Source of the DNA: Deltaproteobacteria bacterium
GTDB lineage: Bacteria > Desulfobacterota > Binatia > Bin18
NCBI GenBank assembly: GCA_016200595.1
Contig: JACQEL010000599.1
Location: 1 to 10,610 of the forward strand
Reading direction: 5' to 3'
DNA: 10,610 nucleotides
In this document: positions 6,493 to 10,610 of the stretch, in pieces
Position numbering within the stretch: position 1 is the first letter of the stretch
Layout: every line of letters starts with the position of its first letter
The notes under the pieces: generated by a model
Databases searched by the model: none
The model's input: only the letters and a program-made list of their open reading frames with translations
What the model was told of the DNA's origin: nothing
Made by a program: the position numbers and the translations under genes

Positions 6493-9400
6493 GAGCAGCC
6501 CTCCGCCAACTCCTCCAGTAGTGCCTTGGCGTCTTGCAAGTCTTTGGTCTCAAACCCTTCAGTGAACCAGTGGTAGATCTCTGATAACAGCATGTGAGCT
6601 TCTTGCCGTTTGCCTTGCTGCTGCCAGAGCCGACTTAAGCTCATCACCGCTCGCAGCTCTAGCGACTTCGCGCTCTGCTTCCGAGCAATCTCGATGGCCT
6701 TCTGAAAGCACGCTTCGGCGTCCGCCTCCGCTTGGGGATTGGGGGTTAGGGATTGGGGGTTGGAGACTTCGGACTCCGGACTGTGGACTGTGGACTCCGG
6801 ACTCCGGACTCCGGACTGCAGTGACAATTCGCCTTTGAGCCGATATAGCTCCGACTCGTGGCGACTCCGGTCTTGGTGCACTTCCGCTAGCACCTCGGCG
6901 ACTACAGAGAGTCCTTCTTCTGCGCGTCCGGCCTTATTATAGGCTTCAGCTAGTAAGACTGGGAAAGGAGAATATAGTGAGCCTCCGCCTGTGGCCTCCA
7001 AAGCCGCCATACCTTGGCGCAGGCAAGCAACGCCTTCTTCCGTTTTTCCCTGCTCAGCCATGAACCAGCCCTGGAGGACAGTAGGCATCTCCAAGTAGAA
7101 CGAAAACCCTTGCTCCGTTGCCAGTGTTCTCAGCGTTTCGGCGTGCTGCTGAGTCAGTTGCAGTTCCCCGCGGAAGCGATGGAGTGCCGCAGCATGTGAG
7201 AGGGCCCCAGCGAGGGTGAGGCGATGAGGGATCTCGTACGCGAGAGCGAGCGCCTCCTGGCTCTGCTTGAGAGCTTGGTCTGGGTAGCCAAGATACCACA
7301 AAATCTCAGACAGCCAGGAGCGGCCGGCCGCCCCGGGATCCATGGGGTAGAGAAAGGAGAGGGAGGGCTGGCGATGGAGATCGTACAAAGCGATCCCTTG
7401 CTCCAAGTGTGTCCGAGCAGCGGTCAACTCTCCAAGAGCGAAGGAAGCCATTCCCATCACGTGGTGGGCCTCCGGCAGGAGCGTGGGATCTTGCGCGTGT
7501 TCCGCCACCTGCAGGAGCTGCACTGCCAATTCCTGTGTCCTCGGCGACTGCCCACGCGCGAAATAGATTCCCCACAACCCACGTAGGGTAGAGAAGAGCT
7601 GCGGGATTTCTCCGATCTGCTCACAGAGCACTCGAGCCCGGGAGTAGGCCATTTCCACTTCTGGAGCGGCAAACCCCTTGCTCGCTCGCAGCGTAGAACC
7701 CAGGGCTAGCAGGAGCGTGAGCTCTTGCTGGGCCCTCCCGGACGTCTCCGGCAGAGTCTTGAGTAGCTCTAAGGCAGTAGTCAGGTGAGTGAGCGCGTCT
7801 GTATTGGCCGACCGTTGCGCCGCCTGTCGCCCGGCAAGGCCGAGGTACTCCACTGCTTTCTCAGTGTTGGTACTGCGGTGGTAGTGATGCGCGAGATCGC
7901 CATAATGGTCCTCTAACTGGGAGTGAAAGATCATCTCGATCGCCTGCGCCGTTCTTTCATGCAGCACCTTACGCCGCTCAATCAGCAGCGAGTTGTACGC
8001 CACCTCCTGCGTCAGCGCATGTTTGAAGGTGTATTCCACCTCAGGAAACGCCGGCTGCTCGTAAATGAACTCTGCGGCTTGCAAATGAGAAAGTGAGTGC
8101 GGCAGTTCAGCCTCAGGCTGGTTCACGACCTGCTTGAGTAAGCTCCACGAAAACTCTTTACCGATCACCGAGAGCATCTGCAGGAGGCTCTTTTCTGCGG
8201 GCGGGAGACGGTCAATGCGGGAGGCGAGCACCGCTTGCACGGTCGTCGGGACACGCAGCTCGGCGAAGTTCACCGTCGGGGCAGGTCTGAGCCCTACCCC
8301 GACACTGAGGCTGCGTTCCAACACCCCCTGTTCCACCAATGCTTGCACAAGCTCTTCCATGAAGAAGGGATTGCCTTCGGTCTTCTCCAGGATGAACTGC
8401 TTGAGGGATCGTAATGCGTGATCATCTCCCAACAGTGCCCGCAGTAACTCCTGTGCATCCTCCTGTGCAAGAGGATCAAGCCGCAGCTGGGAGAAGAAGC
8501 TCCGGTTTCCCCACGCCTGCTGGTACTCGGGTCGGTAGTTGGTCAATAACAGGATCTTGGCCGTGGCAATGCTCTCACTGAGCAGAATGAGGAAGGCTTG
8601 GGTTTCCGTATCCAGCCAGTGCAAGTCTTCAAAGAGGAGCAGGAGCGGTTGATTGAGACTCTCGCGTACCAGGAGGCGCTTGATCGCCTCGAAGGTGCGC
8701 TGCTTGCGGATCTGGGGATCCATCTGTTGCAAGGAGGAAGCGGGTTCGGCAATCCCCAACAGCGTGAAGAGATAGGGCAGAGTGTCTTCGAGACTGCGAT
8801 CCAACATGAGCACTTTGCCACCAATCTTCTCACGGCGTTTGCGCTCATCGTCCTGCGGGGCGATGTGAAAGTAATTCTTCAGCAAGTCGATCAGTGGCAG
8901 ATAGGGATAGGCTTTGCTGTGGGAAACCGAGAAGGTCTCTAAGCAGAGCAGCAGGGGCGTCTGAGCATAGGCCCGGAGGAACTCATGGAAGAGGCGTGAC
9001 TTACCGACTCCTGGCTCGCCCATCACGCCGATAATCTGCCCCCGCCCCGTCTTGGCTTCTTCTAGAGCCCTCTTTAAGTGCTCCATCTCTCGCTGCCGCC
9101 CGACAAATCGCACCAGGCCCCGTGTGGCCGCCACTTGCAGTCTCGTACGCAGTGGCCCCACGCAGAGCACCTCATAGACGGAAATGGGTTCGCTGACACC
9201 TTTGACCGTGGCTGCCCCTAAGGGTTTGAAGTCAAAGTACCCCTCGGTCAGCTTATAGGTGTGGTCACTGACCACAATGGAACCCGCTCTCGCGAGACTC
9301 TCCATACGCTGCGCTAACGCGGTAGAGTGTCCGATCGGGGTGTACTCTGCCCGCAGGTCATCTTTGCGAATCGAGCGCAGCACCACTTCGCCGGTGTTGA

Positions 9401-9998
9401 CGCCGATGCGGACCTCAATGGGGGACCGCCCGGCTCGCCGTAAGGTATCAGCGTACTTGCCACTCTCGTCCTGCATGCGTAGGGCCGCATACAGCGCCCG
9501 CTGCGGATGGTCCTCATGCGCAATGGGGGCGCCAAAGAACGCAAAGATGCCGTCGCCGGTGGACTGGACGACGTAGCCCTCGTAGCGGTGGACCGCCTCG
9601 ATCATCAGGGTGAGAGCGGGATCGATGAGGGAGCGCGCTTCCTCGGGATCGAGGTGCTCCATGAGAGCCATCGAGCTTTTAATATCGGCAAAGAGGGCGG
9701 TGATAGTCTTGCGCTCCCCGGCTGGCGACCCACGTGCTTCCATGGCGGTTTGCTCAGCCAGGATGCGCTCCGCTAGATGCTTAGGTGTGTAGTTCTGTGG
9801 AGGCTCAGGACTCGGAATTTGGGGTTGGAGTCGCAGAGAAGACTGACCGGTGAGCGGAGTGCCACACTCCCGACAGAACTTCGTCGAGGGCAGATTCTCA
9901 AAGCTGCACTGCGGACAGCGCGTCTGAATGGGGCCCCCGCATTCACCACAAAACTTCGTCCCCTCCGGATTGTCAGAGCCACAGTTCGCACAGCGCAT
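6489..9998 (-). CDS. Zinc ribbon-class III cyclase-STAND ATPase-TPR regulator (intact paralog)
   Basis: A 1169-residue multidomain cytoplasmic signalling protein with no signal peptide or membrane segment visible. Residues 1-45 form two zinc ribbons (C3, C6, C17, C20; C28, C31, C42, C45). A Pro/Gln linker follows (about 51-72). The class III cyclase domain spans about 95-280 with metal Asp D105 (FADIKSSM) and D149 (TGDGIFAFFG). Where the paralog has GETPNVAARL this one has GHSTALAQRM, so the catalytic Asn is Ala227 while Arg231 remains; activity may be lost or altered. The ATPase runs from about 298 (FVGRQREMEHL), with Walker A GEPGVGKS at 327-334 and Walker B LLLLFEDLHW at 452-461. TPR-like repeats fill about 690-1169. 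The start ATG has AAGGAG and AGAGG upstream (10002-10016). It overlaps the downstream paralog by ATGA. The stimulus is unknown. Confidence 0.9.
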   Translation of the reverse strand: MRCANCGSDNPEGTKFCGECGGPIQTRCPQCSFENLPSTKFCRECGTPLTGQSSLRLQPQIPSPEPPQNYTPKHLAERILAEQTAMEARGSPAGERKTITALFADIKSSMALMEHLDPEEARSLIDPALTLMIEAVHRYEGYVVQSTGDGIFAFFGAPIAHEDHPQRALYAALRMQDESGKYADTLRRAGRSPIEVRIGVNTGEVVLRSIRKDDLRAEYTPIGHSTALAQRMESLARAGSIVVSDHTYKLTEGYFDFKPLGAATVKGVSEPISVYEVLCVGPLRTRLQVAATRGLVRFVGRQREMEHLKRALEEAKTGRGQIIGVMGEPGVGKSRLFHEFLRAYAQTPLLLCLETFSVSHSKAYPYLPLIDLLKNYFHIAPQDDERKRREKIGGKVLMLDRSLEDTLPYLFTLLGIAEPASSLQQMDPQIRKQRTFEAIKRLLVRESLNQPLLLLFEDLHWLDTETQAFLILLSESIATAKILLLTNYRPEYQQAWGNRSFFSQLRLDPLAQEDAQELLRALLGDDHALRSLKQFILEKTEGNPFFMEELVQALVEQGVLERSLSVGVGLRPAPTVNFAELRVPTTVQAVLASRIDRLPPAEKSLLQMLSVIGKEFSWSLLKQVVNQPEAELPHSLSHLQAAEFIYEQPAFPEVEYTFKHALTQEVAYNSLLIERRKVLHERTAQAIEMIFHSQLEDHYGDLAHHYHRSTNTEKAVEYLGLAGRQAAQRSANTDALTHLTTALELLKTLPETSGRAQQELTLLLALGSTLRASKGFAAPEVEMAYSRARVLCEQIGEIPQLFSTLRGLWGIYFARGQSPRTQELAVQLLQVAEHAQDPTLLPEAHHVMGMASFALGELTAARTHLEQGIALYDLHRQPSLSFLYPMDPGAAGRSWLSEILWYLGYPDQALKQSQEALALAYEIPHRLTLAGALSHAAALHRFRGELQLTQQHAETLRTLATEQGFSFYLEMPTVLQGWFMAEQGKTEEGVACLRQGMAALEATGGGSLYSPFPVLLAEAYNKAGRAEEGLSVVAEVLAEVHQDRSRHESELYRLKGELSLQSGVRSPESTVHSPESEVSNPQSLTPNPQAEADAEACFQKAIEIARKQSAKSLELRAVMSLSRLWQQQGKRQEAHMLLSEIYHWFTEGFETKDLQDAKALLEELAEGCS
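6731..6821. repeat. Heptamer repeat tract, C-terminal linker of the intact regulator
   Basis: From 6738 the + strand reads ATTGGGG, GTTAGGG, ATTGGGG, GTTGGAG, ACTTCGG, ACTCCGG, ACTGTGG (twice), ACTCCGG (three times), ACTGCAG: twelve units, 84 bases. It encodes the linker VRSPESTVHSPESEVSNPQ and following residues (about 1060-1087). It is three units longer than the tract at the matching place in the paralog, so both stay in frame. Confidence 0.93.
8275..8303. repeat. 29-bp imperfect palindrome inside the intact regulator
   Basis: The arms pair outward from a single central base with 12 of 14 matches; the outer seven (GTCGGGG with CCCCGAC) are perfect. It encodes VGVGLRPAPT (residues 566-575) in the loop after LVEQGVLERSLS and before VPTTVQAVLASRIDRL. 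This is the same loop that holds the 28-bp palindrome in the paralog, but the palindrome sequence differs. Confidence 0.83.
9804..9831. repeat. Degenerate heptamer tract, zinc ribbon-cyclase linker
   Basis: On the + strand: CTCAGGA, CTCGGAA, TTTGGGG, TTGGAGT. The units are diverged, but they use the same word types as the clearer tracts and lie again in a Pro/Gln-rich interdomain linker (LQPQIPSPEPP, residues about 57-67). Confidence 0.55.
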
Positions 9999-10108
9999 GT
10001 TGCCTCTTTACTCCTTCGAGTTCTTTACGGCAACAAAGCCTCCTGCCCATGCCGTTTGACAACTGCCGAGCGGGTGCAGGATAATCGCCGACATGCGAGA
10101 GGACAGCG
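9999..10108. other. Upstream region of the large regulator pair
   Basis: About 110 bases between the regulator start and the unrecognised ORF, both on the minus strand. AAGGAG (10011-10016) and AGAGG (10002-10006) on the minus strand are ribosome sites for the regulator. I see no convincing minus-strand promoter: TTGTCA is present but has no good -10 partner. On the + strand a good sigma70-like pair is present (10056-10085). Confidence 0.5.
10056..10085 (+). promoter_or_regulatory. Possible sigma70-type promoter on the + strand
   Basis: TTGACA (10056-10061, 6 of 6 to consensus) and GATAAT (10080-10085, 5 of 6) are separated by 18 bases. A transcript starting near 10092 would run antisense to the unrecognised ORF and through the 65-bp inverted repeat. 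No + strand ORF of note follows. The match may be chance. Confidence 0.35.
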
Positions 10109-10522
10109 CTAAACCAAGATGCAGGAGATTGGTACGCCTGGGGTAGCGTGCGCTGTGCGCACGTCTTCCCTGTCCGCCACTATTTTCGTGCGCATAGCGC
10201 ACGCTACGGCTATACGACCATCTCGCTCCTGGCATAGAATCGCTAGCTGATCTCCAGCTGTTTGAGCCCCCTGGCTTGCGTAAGCGAACCACACGGCGAT
10301 ATGCTCCAATGACGCTCGAAGCGAATCCGGCTTGATTGGTCCGAATTCGTAAGCCTCGGCTTCAGTAAGAAACCCTGGAACGAAGAAAACGGTCGGAGCT
10401 GGCTGAGTGGGGGCTGCCTTAATCTGTTCGAGAAAACCCAACTGGTAAGGACCTTGCCGTTCGAAGGCAAGCAATCGCTCAACCGAGGGCGCCGTTAGCG
10501 GGAGAACAGGTATTTCACTCAT
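10109..10522 (-). CDS. Unrecognised 137-residue protein with a repeat-derived C-terminus
   Basis: I do not recognise this protein. Residues 1-105 look like real coding sequence (VERLLAFERQGPYQLGFLEQ, TVFFVPGFLTEAEAYEF, ASLEHIAVWFAYAS), with mixed hydrophobic and charged segments and no clear motif or membrane helix. Residues 106-127 are encoded by the 65-bp inverted repeat at 10143-10207, and the last ten by sequence beyond it, so the original C-terminus was probably replaced or the gene shortened. The ATG at 10522 has only a weak ribosome site (AAGGG about ten bases upstream); a second ATG four bases upstream is out of frame. It is on the same strand as the regulators, but a gap of about 110 bases separates them. 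It may be a real small gene or a remnant. Confidence 0.5.
   Translation of the reverse strand: MSEIPVLPLTAPSVERLLAFERQGPYQLGFLEQIKAAPTQPAPTVFFVPGFLTEAEAYEFGPIKPDSLRASLEHIAVWFAYASQGAQTAGDQLAILCQERDGRIAVACAMRTKIVADREDVRTAHATPGVPISCILV
10143..10207. repeat. 65-bp inverted repeat with 21-bp arms
   Basis: Arms 10143-10163 and 10187-10207 are reverse complements with one mismatch in 21, separated by 23 bases. Each arm contains its own small hairpin (GTGCGC-TGT-GCGCAC on the left, GTGCGC-ATA-GCGCAC on the right). Outer ends are GTAG and CTAC, as in the other palindromes here. The element is open in the minus-strand frame and forms the end of the unrecognised ORF. Confidence 0.93.
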
Positions 10523-10610
10523 CCATAGGCCCTTTGGGAATCATTTAATGTCTCATAATGTCTCACTCGTAGCAGCTTCTCTAAAGCTGAGTTTGTCATC
10601 TCTTTACCTC
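10523..10610. other. AT-richer window end upstream of the unrecognised ORF
   Basis: The last 88 bases are richer in A and T than the rest and hold the tandem decamer. No ORF is supported. This is probably the promoter region of the minus-strand ORF. Confidence 0.4.
10546..10565. repeat. Tandem 10-bp direct repeat upstream of the unrecognised ORF
   Basis: TAATGTCTCA occurs twice without a gap. On the minus strand this reads TGAGACATTA twice, starting 24 bases upstream of the ATG at 10522. A spacing of one helical turn is typical of paired protein-binding sites, so an operator is possible. No promoter hexamers were recognised with confidence. Confidence 0.6.

Noticed and set aside
3204..6821. 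Heptamer tracts considered as a CRISPR array
   Set aside because: The units are seven bases with no spacers, lie inside coding frames, and no cas genes are present.
10008..10292. Alternative minus-strand frame of 94 codons
   Set aside because: It overlaps the better supported 137-residue ORF in another frame and consists largely of repeat-derived, Arg/Ser-rich sequence.

Overview
The window comes from a moderately GC-rich, probably uncultured bacterium. Large cyclase/ATPase/TPR regulators, short palindromes and heptamer repeats inside genes, and a soluble di-iron monooxygenase operon together suggest a soil or aquatic lineage such as Binatota, Tectomicrobia or a relative. That placement is inference only; there is no rRNA or housekeeping marker here.

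Positions 1-2791 (+ strand) hold most of a toluene/isoprene-type (group 2) soluble di-iron monooxygenase operon: the gamma subunit (tmoB-like), Rieske ferredoxin (tmoC-like), coupling protein (tmoD-like) and hydroxylase beta subunit (tmoE-like). After a 113-base gap with a perfect 28-bp palindrome comes a glutathione S-transferase-like gene. The catalytic alpha subunit (tmoA) should lie just left of the window. The reductase (tmoF) is not found where it normally sits after tmoE. The likely scheme is: electrons pass through the ferredoxin to the hydroxylase, the coupling protein tunes catalysis, and the GST-like protein may deal with a reactive epoxide product.

Positions 2971-9998 (- strand) hold two tandem paralogous signalling genes of about 1170 codons each, overlapping by ATGA at 6489-6492. 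Both have a class III nucleotidyl cyclase domain, a STAND/AAA-type ATPase and a long TPR-like helical region. They differ at the N-terminus: the upstream gene (6489-9998) has two zinc ribbons, the downstream gene (2971-6492) a small helical domain. The downstream gene is cut by a single in-frame TAG at 5071-5073, exactly at Walker B, in the place of an expected Trp. The upstream gene's cyclase has Ala where the catalytic Asn should be.

Positions 9999-10610 hold a short intergenic stretch, an unrecognised 137-residue ORF (- strand) whose C-terminus is made of a 65-bp inverted repeat, and a region with a tandem 10-bp repeat upstream of that ORF.

The most unusual aspect is the repeat architecture. 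Tracts of degenerate 7-base repeats lie in interdomain linkers and one internal loop of both big regulators. Two different palindromes sit at the same loop in the two paralogs. Palindromes with GTAG...CTAC ends recur between and inside genes. The two C-terminal heptamer tracts differ by exactly three units (21 bases), which keeps the reading frame.
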